From contig JAITDB010000070.1 of the NCBI GenBank assembly GCA_031282785.1, forward strand, positions 1 to 10,048: a stretch of 10,048 nt of DNA, written 5' to 3'. Made by a program: the position numbers and the translations under genes. The notes beneath the pieces were generated by a model. The model was not told the origin of the DNA. It searched no databases and worked only from the letters and a program-made list of their open reading frames with translations. The DNA comes from Holosporaceae bacterium (GTDB taxonomy: Bacteria; Pseudomonadota; Alphaproteobacteria; UBA3830). Shown here in pieces: positions 1 through 6,172 of the stretch; the first letter of the stretch is position 1; each line of letters begins with the position of its first letter.

Positions 1-1
1 C

Positions 2-97
2 TATCTACACTTGAAGGAGACCGAATGGCGTTTTAATCATAGGCATGAAAATATTTATAAATTGTTGTTAAGTAGGCTAAGAAAATCTCCTCTCTAA
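2..97 (+). CDS. IS1595-family transposase, C-terminal fragment (cut by window edge)
   Basis: The frame beginning at base 2 reads as 31 codons to a TAA at 95-97. The peptide contains the stretch HLKETEWRFNHR followed by NIYKLLL, which resembles the C-terminal end of ISXO2-like DDE transposases of the IS1595 family, where an aromatic-R-(F/Y)-N-(H/R)-R motif follows the last catalytic region. The catalytic D, D and N/E or H residues lie upstream and cannot be checked. The stop codon falls inside the terminal inverted repeat, a common arrangement in compact insertion sequences. Family assignment rests on recognition of this short segment and on the matching N-terminal segment near the other window edge. 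Confidence 0.75.
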   Translation, partial: YLHLKETEWRFNHRHENIYKLLLSRLRKSPL

Positions 98-111
98 TCT
101 ACTCTTGAACC
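93..111. repeat. IS terminal inverted repeat (right end)
   Basis: Bases 93-111 are the exact reverse complement of 9930-9948 (19 of 19, beginning GGTTCAAGAGTAGATTAGA when read from the outer end). Pairing continues inward after a short gap: GGCTAAGAAAATC at 75-87 against GATTTTCTAGCC at 9951-9962, with one inserted base. This marks the right edge of the element at 111. Confidence 0.85.
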
Positions 112-134
112 AAAAATAATAATAGGGAATTGCC

Positions 135-1157
135 ATGATAGATAAAAATTTTTTCGGAGATATTAAACATGTGATGCTCTCTGAATTGGACGTCATAGGC
201 GGATTTACAAGGGTAGGAGAGGCCGATTTTCCAATAACAGGAGTGGCCACTCTTGCCCAAGCAGGGGCGGGAGATTTGTCTTTTTTTTCCAGTAGAAAAT
301 ACCTGAACGATTTAAAAAATACCAAAGCTGGAGCCGTCATAGTGACAGAGGCCAATCTCAAGGATCTTCCGGAAAATGTTGTAGGACTCGTGGCGGCAAA
401 CGCCATGATCGGCTATGCCAAGGCTCTGGATGTACTATATCCGGCGGAATCGCACTTGCATCATATCTGTAGCACTGCCAAAATTCACGAAACCTCAAAA
501 ATTGGATTCGGCTGCTACATTGGCGACAACGCTTTTATCGGCGAAAATGTTGAAATCGGAGAAAATGTTTTTATCGGTCGGAATGTGGTGATTGAGAGCA
601 ATTGTCGCATTGGATCCGGCTGCAATATTCGGAATAACGTAGTCATTTCCCATAGCATAATCGGCAACAACGTTCTGATTAATTCCGGAGCGGTAATAGG
701 CGAGTCAGGATTTGGCATCTTACCAAACGGTTCCGGCATGACCTATATAAAACAACTGGGACGAGTCATCATAGGAGATCGCGTAAGAATCGGCGCAAAC
801 ACCACCATCGATCGTGGTAGCCTCGATGACACCGTTATCGGCAACGACACCATCATCGACAATCTCGTGCAGTTGGGGCACAATGTACAAATCGGAGAGA
901 GATCCATATTGGTGGCTCAGGTGGGCATTGCCGGCAGCACCAAAATCGGCAACGATGTCATATTGGCAGGACAGGTAGGCGTTGTCGGCCATATCGAAAT
1001 CGGAGACGGAGCCATCGCTGCTGCAAAAAGCGGCATTGCTGCCAGTGTCGATCCCGGACAAGTGGTGGGAGGAATCCCGGCTCTGGACGCGGATCTATGG
1101 AAAAGACAGATTTCTTTCCTTAAAGCATCAGTTATGAAGAAAAAAACAACCACGTAA
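135..1157 (+). CDS. lpxD: UDP-3-O-acylglucosamine N-acyltransferase LpxD
   Basis: LpxD transfers a hydroxyacyl chain from acyl carrier protein to the 2-amino group of UDP-3-O-acyl-glucosamine, the third step of lipid A synthesis in the cytoplasm. The 340-residue product has the usual length. Residues about 1-105 form the uridine-binding domain (GDLSFF, KAGAVIV), and about 110-310 are left-handed beta-helix hexapeptide repeats of the type IG-x-N-V. The catalytic histidine is H249 in the block DNLVQLGHNV. The ATG at 135 has an AGGGA element six bases upstream (124-128). The next gene, fabZ, follows after 14 bases, so the two are probably co-transcribed. Odd: an insertion sequence ends 23 bases before the start codon, where bamA is normally found, so transcription must come from or through that element, or from a very short promoter. 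The frame appears intact. Confidence 0.96.
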   Translation: MIDKNFFGDIKHVMLSELDVIGGFTRVGEADFPITGVATLAQAGAGDLSFFSSRKYLNDLKNTKAGAVIVTEANLKDLPENVVGLVAANAMIGYAKALDVLYPAESHLHHICSTAKIHETSKIGFGCYIGDNAFIGENVEIGENVFIGRNVVIESNCRIGSGCNIRNNVVISHSIIGNNVLINSGAVIGESGFGILPNGSGMTYIKQLGRVIIGDRVRIGANTTIDRGSLDDTVIGNDTIIDNLVQLGHNVQIGERSILVAQVGIAGSTKIGNDVILAGQVGVVGHIEIGDGAIAAAKSGIAASVDPGQVVGGIPALDADLWKRQISFLKASVMKKKTTT

Positions 1158-1171
1158 CCTAGGAGTATAAA

Positions 1172-1639
1172 ATGAGTGCCGAAGATTTTATTAATCTCAC
1201 TCTTGATATAAACGAAATAAAAAAATGCTTACCACACCGATATCCAATGTTGATGATCGACCGCATAGAACAGTTACGTCCCGGCGAAGGAGCGGTCGGC
1301 ATAAAAAATGTCACCCTGAACGAGCCGTTTTTTCAGGGACATTTTCCGGATAGGCCTATAATGCCTGGCGTTTTCATCGTAGAAGCCATGGGACAAACGG
1401 CCGGAGTGGTGGTGGCCAAAAGCATGAATCTGTCCCGCAATGGTTTGGTGTATTTTATGGCCATGGACAATGTTAAATTTAGGAAACTCGTGGAACCAGG
1501 CGACGTCTTGCAGTTGCGAGTTCAAAAAGATAGAAGTCGCGACAACGTCTGGCGTTTTAAGGGAGAAGCTTTTGTCAGCAATGCATTGGTGGCTGAGGCA
1601 GTTTTTACGGCAATGATCGTGGTGCCAGAGGAAAAATAA
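1172..1639 (+). CDS. fabZ: (3R)-hydroxyacyl-ACP dehydratase FabZ
   Basis: FabZ dehydrates 3-hydroxyacyl-ACP to trans-2-enoyl-ACP in fatty-acid elongation and draws on the same hydroxyacyl-ACP pool as LpxA and LpxD, which explains its place in lipid A clusters. The 155-residue hot-dog-fold protein is full length. It shows the N-terminal LPHRYPMLMIDR block, the catalytic histidine H57 in QGHFPDRP and the catalytic glutamate E71 in VEAMGQTAG; their 14-residue spacing matches E. coli FabZ (H54/E68). A strong AGGAG at 1161-1165 lies six bases before the ATG at 1172. It sits between lpxD and lpxA as in most Proteobacteria. An 88-base gap follows before lpxA. Confidence 0.96.
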   Translation: MSAEDFINLTLDINEIKKCLPHRYPMLMIDRIEQLRPGEGAVGIKNVTLNEPFFQGHFPDRPIMPGVFIVEAMGQTAGVVVAKSMNLSRNGLVYFMAMDNVKFRKLVEPGDVLQLRVQKDRSRDNVWRFKGEAFVSNALVAEAVFTAMIVVPEEK

Positions 1640-1714
1640 TGGAACTGCTGATGTTAGGTGATTTTTTTCGCATTGATGTGTCAGACGTGTATGTTTCGTT
1701 CCTAATTCGGTCCC

Positions 1715-1722
1715 GGAGGAGG
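1715..1722 (+). promoter_or_regulatory. Strong Shine-Dalgarno site that sets the lpxA GTG start
   Basis: GGAGGAGG at 1715-1722 stands five bases before the GTG at 1728. An in-frame GTG at 1722 overlaps the site itself and would have no room for ribosome binding, so 1728 is the better start. This gives an N-terminus MIHKTAIV that fits the LpxA family. Confidence 0.7.
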
Positions 1723-1727
1723 TGCGC

Positions 1728-2534
1728 GTGATACATAAAACAGCCATAGTTTCTCCGCAGGCGCGCATTGGGGAAAATGTGAAAATCGGTCCTTATTCCT
1801 TAATAGGAGATAATGTCGAACTGAAAGATAACGTGGAAATAATGTCCCATGTCTGCATCGACGGCTATACGGTGATCGGAGAGGGAACAAAAATATTTCC
1901 ATTTGCTGCCATAGGCTATGTGCCACAGGATTTAAAATTTAAAGGTGAAAAATCTCGCTTGGTCATCGGAAAAAATAATATTATTCGGGAATATGTCACC
2001 ATGCATCCGGGAACAGAGGGTGGACACATGGAGACTGTCATCGGAAACGGCAATTTATTTATGGTGGGAGTGCATATTGCTCACGATTGCGTCATTGGTG
2101 ACAATATTGTCATGGGTAACAACGCGACTCTTGGCGGTCACGTCACTGTTGGAGACAATGTCATAATTGGAGGACTAACGGCACTGCATCAGTTTGTAAA
2201 AGTCGGCTGCGGAGCCATAATTGGAGGCATGTCCGGCGTGGAAAGGGATGTTATTCCATACGGCGCTGTAAAAGGAGAGCGAGCCTATCTGTCAGGCGTC
2301 AATCTTGTGGGACTCCGCAGAGCAAATATCTGCAATAACGAAATACATGCCGTGCAAAAAGCCTGCGATATCATCTTTTCCAACGATAGTACACTGGCAG
2401 ATAATTTGGAACTGGTGGAAAATATGTACCCCAACGAATCCTGTGTTCAGGAAATCATAAAATTCATGAGACAAAAAACGAGTCGCTCGTTTTGTAAACC
2501 AGTTGATGTCGATGAACACAAAAAAAAATCCTGA
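1728..2534 (+). CDS. lpxA: UDP-N-acetylglucosamine O-acyltransferase LpxA
   Basis: LpxA starts lipid A synthesis by moving a 3-hydroxyacyl chain from ACP to the 3-OH of UDP-GlcNAc. The product is 268 residues, near the 262 of E. coli. Residues about 1-185 are hexapeptide beta-helix repeats, and about 190-268 form the helical C-terminal region (motif GVNLVGLRR). The catalytic histidine is H119 in VHIAHDCVIGD, equivalent to E. coli H125. The hydrocarbon-ruler position equivalent to E. coli G173 is also glycine here (G167, in IGGMSGV), which suggests a long (C14-like) chain; this is inference. The GTG start at 1728 is chosen for its strong Shine-Dalgarno. The 3' end overlaps lpxI by 29 bases and carries a run of nine A residues (2520-2528) that both frames read. 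Confidence 0.95.
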   Translation: MIHKTAIVSPQARIGENVKIGPYSLIGDNVELKDNVEIMSHVCIDGYTVIGEGTKIFPFAAIGYVPQDLKFKGEKSRLVIGKNNIIREYVTMHPGTEGGHMETVIGNGNLFMVGVHIAHDCVIGDNIVMGNNATLGGHVTVGDNVIIGGLTALHQFVKVGCGAIIGGMSGVERDVIPYGAVKGERAYLSGVNLVGLRRANICNNEIHAVQKACDIIFSNDSTLADNLELVENMYPNESCVQEIIKFMRQKTSRSFCKPVDVDEHKKKS

Positions 2535-3399
2535 TGAATGCATTGGCATAATTTGCGGCAGCGGCTGCTATCCGCGACTGGTGGCTCAGGCCTGTGCTGC
2601 TAAAGGCGTCGAGTTCTGCCTGCTGTTTCTGAAAGGATGTGCGTCTGATTTGAAATCTGAAACCTCTGGATTTTGTTCCCAGGAGATGTTTTCTGCGAAT
2701 TCTGCTGTGCCGTCTCTCTCTGTCGGTTTGGGGGAGATAGCGAAGGCGTTGGATTTTTTCCATCGTAATGGAGTCACCGAAATTATTTTTGCCGGAAGTG
2801 TGAAGCGCCCGAATTTTCACGAGATTTCGCTGGATAAAAAGGGTGCATCTTGGCTTTTGAAGCTTGGAAAAACGATTTTTGCCGGCGATGACGCTCTGCT
2901 AAAAAAAATATCTGAACTGCTAGAGCAAGAGGGCTTCAAAATACGGGCTGGCACGGATCTACTGGGTGATGTTTTCGTGCAAAATGAAGTACTGAGCTTT
3001 CGTCGTCCAAGCGAATCCGACTACGCCGATATTGGCAGAGGACTGGAAGTCGCTCGTGCTATCGGGAATCTGGATATTGGCCAGGCAGTGATTGTCTGCG
3101 ACGGTCTAGTCCTCGGCGTAGAATGCGTGGAAGGCACGGACGTCTTGATCGAGAGATGTGCTCCGCTCAGAAAAACCGGAACCGGCGGGATTCTCGTGAA
3201 AGCCTCTAAGCCGCAGCAGGATTATCGGCTGGATCTGCCTACAATTGGTCCGAAAACAATTGTTGCACTGGGACGTCATCATTTTTCTGGCGTTGCAGTG
3301 GAAGCCGGAAAATGCATTGTCATCGATAAAAAATCTGTGATAGAGCAAATCAACAATTATTCCATGTTTTTTTACGGTTGTACCGCAGCCCTCTTGTAA
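2506..3399 (+). CDS. lpxI: UDP-2,3-diacylglucosamine pyrophosphatase LpxI (DUF1009)
   Basis: LpxI hydrolyses UDP-2,3-diacylglucosamine to lipid X and UMP; in Alphaproteobacteria it commonly replaces LpxH. The product is 297 residues from the ATG at 2506 (295 from ATG 2512; a TTG at 2503 is also in frame). An N-terminal glycine-rich segment (IGIICGSGCYPRLV) begins the first domain. The C-terminal domain has the conserved blocks DGLVLGVE, VEGTD (D at about residue 212, likely the catalytic aspartate region) and KTGTGGILVKA, then DLPTIGPKT and the final VAVEAGK segment. The start lies inside lpxA and has no clear Shine-Dalgarno, so translation is probably coupled to lpxA. In related genomes lpxB follows; here a tRNA gene and transporter genes follow instead. 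The frame is intact. Confidence 0.93.
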   Translation: MSMNTKKNPDECIGIICGSGCYPRLVAQACAAKGVEFCLLFLKGCASDLKSETSGFCSQEMFSANSAVPSLSVGLGEIAKALDFFHRNGVTEIIFAGSVKRPNFHEISLDKKGASWLLKLGKTIFAGDDALLKKISELLEQEGFKIRAGTDLLGDVFVQNEVLSFRRPSESDYADIGRGLEVARAIGNLDIGQAVIVCDGLVLGVECVEGTDVLIERCAPLRKTGTGGILVKASKPQQDYRLDLPTIGPKTIVALGRHHFSGVAVEAGKCIVIDKKSVIEQINNYSMFFYGCTAALL

Positions 3400-3482
3400 A
3401 TTTTCGCTGATATAAAAGACATATCTTAAAAGCATATTGATTCGGTTTCATTTATATGGTACGCATATGTATTTTCTGCCAT

Positions 3483-3557
3483 GGACGCTTAGCTCAGCGG
3501 TAGAGCATTACCTTCACACGGTAGGGGTCGCAGGTTCAGTCCCTGCAGCGTCCACCA
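3483..3557 (+). tRNA. tRNA-Val (anticodon CAC), CCA encoded
   Basis: The full cloverleaf can be drawn. The acceptor stem is GGACGCT (3483-3489) with AGCGTCC (3547-3553), followed by discriminator A and an encoded CCA. The D arm is GCTC/GAGC, the anticodon stem TTACC/GGTAG (one G-U at the end) around the loop TTCACAC, and the T stem GCAGG/CCTGC around TTCAGTC. The anticodon CAC decodes the valine codon GUG. The 3' end is only 16 bases from the ATG of the following permease gene, so the two may share a transcript that is processed. The 83 bases before it (3400-3482) are A+T rich, with no terminator or clear promoter. Confidence 0.95.
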
Positions 3558-3573
3558 TTGGGTGGCTGTTTAC

Positions 3574-4509
3574 ATGTACAGAATAGAAGAGCTGATCATA
3601 TCGTGGTTTTTGGATTTGGTAAAAAAAGTCACCGGGAAGCACCTATTGGTGTTTCTGCCATCCCTTTGGATGCTGATTTTTTTTATATGTCCGTGTTTAA
3701 TTCTCATAAAAATAAGTTTTTCGGAGAATTTGATTGCATCTCCGCCTTACACGTCGATTGTGGACATGGTTTCCGATTACACACTGCAAATTCGTCTGAA
3801 TTTGGGGAATTATTTGGTATTATTCACCGACGAAATGTACATTCGCGGATTCATGACGTCCGTTTTGATCGCCGGAGCCTCCACAGTCTGCTGTTTGATC
3901 ATTGGTTTTTCCATGGCCTATGCCATAGCTAGATCGTCGAAAAAATACCGCGGCATACTGCTGATGCTGGTGCTGCTGCCGTTTTGGACGTCGTTTCTCA
4001 TTCGGGTTTATGCCTGGATCATGCTTTTGAGCCCGTGTGGATTTATCAACACGCTGCTGCTGAGGCTGAATTTGATCGACGTACCTCTGCAGTTGATGAA
4101 CAATTCCTATGCAGCCTGCGTTGGAATCATATATGCTTATTTGCCATTTATGATTTTTCCTCTCTACAGTGCCATTGAAAAAATCGATTATTCGCTGATT
4201 GAAGCGGCCTACGATTTGGGCAGTTCTCCCATAACGGCGTTTTTTTCCATTGTTGCTCCGCTGGCAGCTCCTGGAATATATGCTGGATCGGCACTGGTTT
4301 TTGTGCCAGCCATTGGCGAGTTCGTCATACCGGAACTACTGGGAGGAGCGCAGACACTAACCATCGGACGTTTGGTCTGGAACGAATTTTTCGGCAATAT
4401 GTCCTGGCCAACGGCGGCGGCGCTGTCTATTATTTTACTTATTTGCGTGGTATTTCCCATCGTGTTTGCTAAAAAACGCGAAGAAATCAATCTATTGGCG
4501 AAGGAGTAG
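3574..4509 (+). CDS. potH: Polyamine (putrescine-type) ABC transporter permease, PotH-like
   Basis: This is an inner-membrane permease of the binding-protein-dependent ABC family and would form half of the channel for polyamine uptake. The 311-residue product has about six membrane segments (first near residues 20-42). It carries the PotH-like run PPYT near 60, the segment LLPFWTSFLIRVYAW, the EAA loop EAAYDLGSS that docks with the ATPase, and FVPAIGEFVIPELLGG. The last motif and NLGNYL resemble E. coli PotH more closely than PotB. The ATG at 3574 has GGGTGG eight bases upstream; a GTG at 3562 is in frame but starts only five bases after the tRNA. No PotG-like ATPase or PotF-like binding protein gene is next to it. 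potI follows after four bases. Confidence 0.9.
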   Translation: MYRIEELIISWFLDLVKKVTGKHLLVFLPSLWMLIFFICPCLILIKISFSENLIASPPYTSIVDMVSDYTLQIRLNLGNYLVLFTDEMYIRGFMTSVLIAGASTVCCLIIGFSMAYAIARSSKKYRGILLMLVLLPFWTSFLIRVYAWIMLLSPCGFINTLLLRLNLIDVPLQLMNNSYAACVGIIYAYLPFMIFPLYSAIEKIDYSLIEAAYDLGSSPITAFFSIVAPLAAPGIYAGSALVFVPAIGEFVIPELLGGAQTLTIGRLVWNEFFGNMSWPTAAALSIILLICVVFPIVFAKKREEINLLAKE

Positions 4510-4513
4510 AAAA

Positions 4514-5320
4514 ATGCGTTCAAAGTGGTTGAAAGCTGTGCTGGCCATTGGATATTTGTTTTTGTATTTTCCACTGATCTGCATTGTCATTTATTCCTTT
4601 AATGAATCGAGATTCGTCACCGTGTGGTCCGGATTCTCTCTGAAGTGGTACAGAGCGTTATTTTCGGATCCGATCATGCTGAGGGCCACTGTTACCAGTC
4701 TGAAAATAGCCTGCATATCTGCCACGGTATCGGTGATATTCGGTACCATTGCCGCCATAGTCATAACGCGACTGCAGATATTTCGCGGGAAATCGTTTTT
4801 CATTGGCGCAATTACGGCTCCGTTGGTTATGCCTGAGGTCGTCATGGGATTATCGCTGCTCATGCTTTTCGTGGGCATGGAAAAATATTTCGGATGGCCA
4901 AATGGTCGGGGCACCACCACTGTCATCATTGCCCATATCACATTGACTTTGTCCTATGTCACAATGGTGGTGCAGGCGCGACTGCAGGATCTGGATAGAT
5001 CCATCGAAGAAGCTGCCCTGGATCTCGGAGCATCTCCACTGAAAGTATTTTTCGTCATAACTTTGCCCATGATATCACCCAGTATTGTGGTCGGATGGCT
5101 ACTATCGTTCGCGCTGTCACTGGACGACGTGGTAATAGCGAGCTTCGTCGCAGGTCCCGGATCTACCACTCTTCCCATGATCGTGTTCTCCAGTTTGAGA
5201 TTCGGTATATCTCCGGAAGTTAATGCTCTAGCGACTATTTTGATGACTGTTCTGTCGATTGGTGTCATAATATCCGCCGTGTGCATATATAAAAAACAGA
5301 ATCATAAAAATCTCACATGA
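4514..5320 (+). CDS. potI: Polyamine (putrescine-type) ABC transporter permease, PotI-like
   Basis: This is the second permease subunit, partner of the preceding PotH-like protein in a heterodimeric inner-membrane channel. The product has 268 residues and about six membrane segments, the first at residues 6-28. Diagnostic blocks are FNESRFVTVWSGFSLKWY near the N-terminus, the EAA loop EEAALDLGASPLKVFF, and FALSLDDVVIASF followed by GPGSTTLPM, which match the PotI/PotC type well. The ATG at 4514 is supported by AAGGAG at 4501-4506, which overlaps the potH stop codon; upstream in-frame codons would place the start inside potH without a binding site. The substrate cannot be set from permeases alone; putrescine or spermidine is likely by family. 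Confidence 0.9.
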   Translation: MRSKWLKAVLAIGYLFLYFPLICIVIYSFNESRFVTVWSGFSLKWYRALFSDPIMLRATVTSLKIACISATVSVIFGTIAAIVITRLQIFRGKSFFIGAITAPLVMPEVVMGLSLLMLFVGMEKYFGWPNGRGTTTVIIAHITLTLSYVTMVVQARLQDLDRSIEEAALDLGASPLKVFFVITLPMISPSIVVGWLLSFALSLDDVVIASFVAGPGSTTLPMIVFSSLRFGISPEVNALATILMTVLSIGVIISAVCIYKKQNHKNLT

Positions 5321-5347
5321 GAGACTTGAGATAATAAAGGAAAAAAC

Positions 5348-6139
5348 ATGAAACCATATATTATCGTATTCGGAAACGAAAAAGGTGGCACCGGAAAATC
5401 TACGCTGGCCATGCACGTTTCCGTTTATCTGCTAAATTCAGGTTTTCAGGTCGGCACAATAGACGTCGATGCTCGACAGGGGACATTTACCCAGTATCTG
5501 GCCCATAGAAAAGCTTCTCCGTTGTCTCTCACTCTGCCAAAACACGAGGCCATCGCCAAAAGTTCGCTGGATGATAAAGAAAAAATTATGGCAGATGAAA
5601 CAAAACGCTTCGAGCAAACTATGCGAAATATGTCCGACTGCGATTTTTTGGTGATAGATACTCCAGGTAACGATACTTTTTTGTCGCAATTGGCTCATTC
5701 ATTTGCCGATACTCTGGTCACTCCTCTTAACGAAAGTTTCGTGGACCTGGACGTGTTGGTAAAAGTATCCGGCGATAATCTCAAAACAATGCGTCCAAGC
5801 ATCTATGCGGAAACGGTTTGGAATCAGAGAAAAGAAAGGGCCAAAAAAGGCCTGAAGCCCATCGATTGGATCGTAATAAAAAATCGCCTCAACACGTTGT
5901 ATAGTAAAAATAGAGGCGATATCAATGTTGTACTAGAAGAATTGTCCAAAAGAATAGGATTTCGGCTTGGAGTTGGTTTCTGCGAACGAGTTATTTTTAG
6001 GGAATTATTTTTATCGGGCATAACGTTACTGGATATGGAAAATACAGGACATCAGCTGAGCTTGTCCCATGTTTCCGCAAGGCAGGAACTCAGAGAATTG
6101 ATCGATTTCATGAAATTGCCGCACCAGATAGCTGCCTAA
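5348..6139 (+). CDS. mipZ: Division-plane positioning ATPase MipZ (ParA/MinD superfamily)
   Basis: MipZ binds the ParB/parS complex at the cell pole, forms a gradient away from it and blocks FtsZ polymerisation, so that the septum forms at mid-cell. The 263-residue product begins with a deviant Walker A motif, GNEKGGTGKST, with the signature lysine K12 and the P-loop lysine K17. The second nucleotide motif IDVDARQ follows at about residue 38, and the Walker B-like segment FLVIDTPGNDTFLSQLAH at about residue 99. The run TLVTPLNESFVDLDVL is characteristic of alphaproteobacterial MipZ and separates it from chromosomal ParA. AAAGGA lies just before the ATG at 5348. The gene stands 27 bases after potI and 33 bases before lysC. 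No parB or ftsZ is in the window. Confidence 0.92.
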   Translation: MKPYIIVFGNEKGGTGKSTLAMHVSVYLLNSGFQVGTIDVDARQGTFTQYLAHRKASPLSLTLPKHEAIAKSSLDDKEKIMADETKRFEQTMRNMSDCDFLVIDTPGNDTFLSQLAHSFADTLVTPLNESFVDLDVLVKVSGDNLKTMRPSIYAETVWNQRKERAKKGLKPIDWIVIKNRLNTLYSKNRGDINVVLEELSKRIGFRLGVGFCERVIFRELFLSGITLLDMENTGHQLSLSHVSARQELRELIDFMKLPHQIAA

Positions 6140-6162
6140 ACTTATGTTGTTTTATAATTATT

Positions 6163-6166
6163 GGAG
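6163..6166 (+). promoter_or_regulatory. Shine-Dalgarno site that sets the lysC TTG start
   Basis: GGAG at 6163-6166 lies six bases before a TTG at 6173. No ATG or GTG in this frame precedes the KFGGTS motif, and the TTG at 6173 places that motif at residues 7-12, as in other aspartokinases. Confidence 0.6.
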
Positions 6167-6172
6167 TTAGTT

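Larger units (their letters stand above)
1..111 (+). mobile_element. Right end of an IS1595-family (ISXO2-like) insertion sequence, partial
   Basis: This is the 3' end of an insertion sequence whose body lies outside the window. It contains the last codons of a transposase read on the + strand and a terminal inverted repeat ending at 111. The same 19-base terminus appears in inverted orientation at 9930-9948, which fixes the element boundary. A further imperfect inner repeat (75-87 here, 9951-9962 at the other end) supports the pairing. IS1595 elements are known to make 8-base target duplications; the 8 bases after 111 (AAAAATAA) would be one copy, but its partner is outside the window. The element lies 23 bases before lpxD. 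Confidence 0.85.

Noticed and set aside
720..1061. Long reverse-strand frames across lpxD, and similar ones across fabZ, lpxA, potH, potI and the FabK-like gene
   Set aside because: They mirror the codon pattern of well-identified genes, have no protein-family features and lack binding sites; they are shadows.
3437..3465. Possible promoter TTGATT with a 17-base spacer before tRNA-Val
   Set aside because: The element at the -10 position (TACGCA) matches poorly; the A+T-rich gap may hold a promoter, but this one is not convincing.
3540..3560. The tRNA-Val 3' end as an integration (att) site
   Set aside because: No integrase gene and no second copy of the tRNA 3' end is visible in the window, and the next gene is an ordinary transporter.
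3558..3932. A 124-codon open frame on the + strand overlapping the start of potH in another frame
   Set aside because: It has no Shine-Dalgarno fitting its start, no recognisable motif, and lies wholly over a strongly conserved permease gene.
5311..5322. TCTC-ACAT-GAGA palindrome at the end of potI as a terminator
   Set aside because: Only four pairs, overlapping the stop codon, with no T run following; more likely chance.
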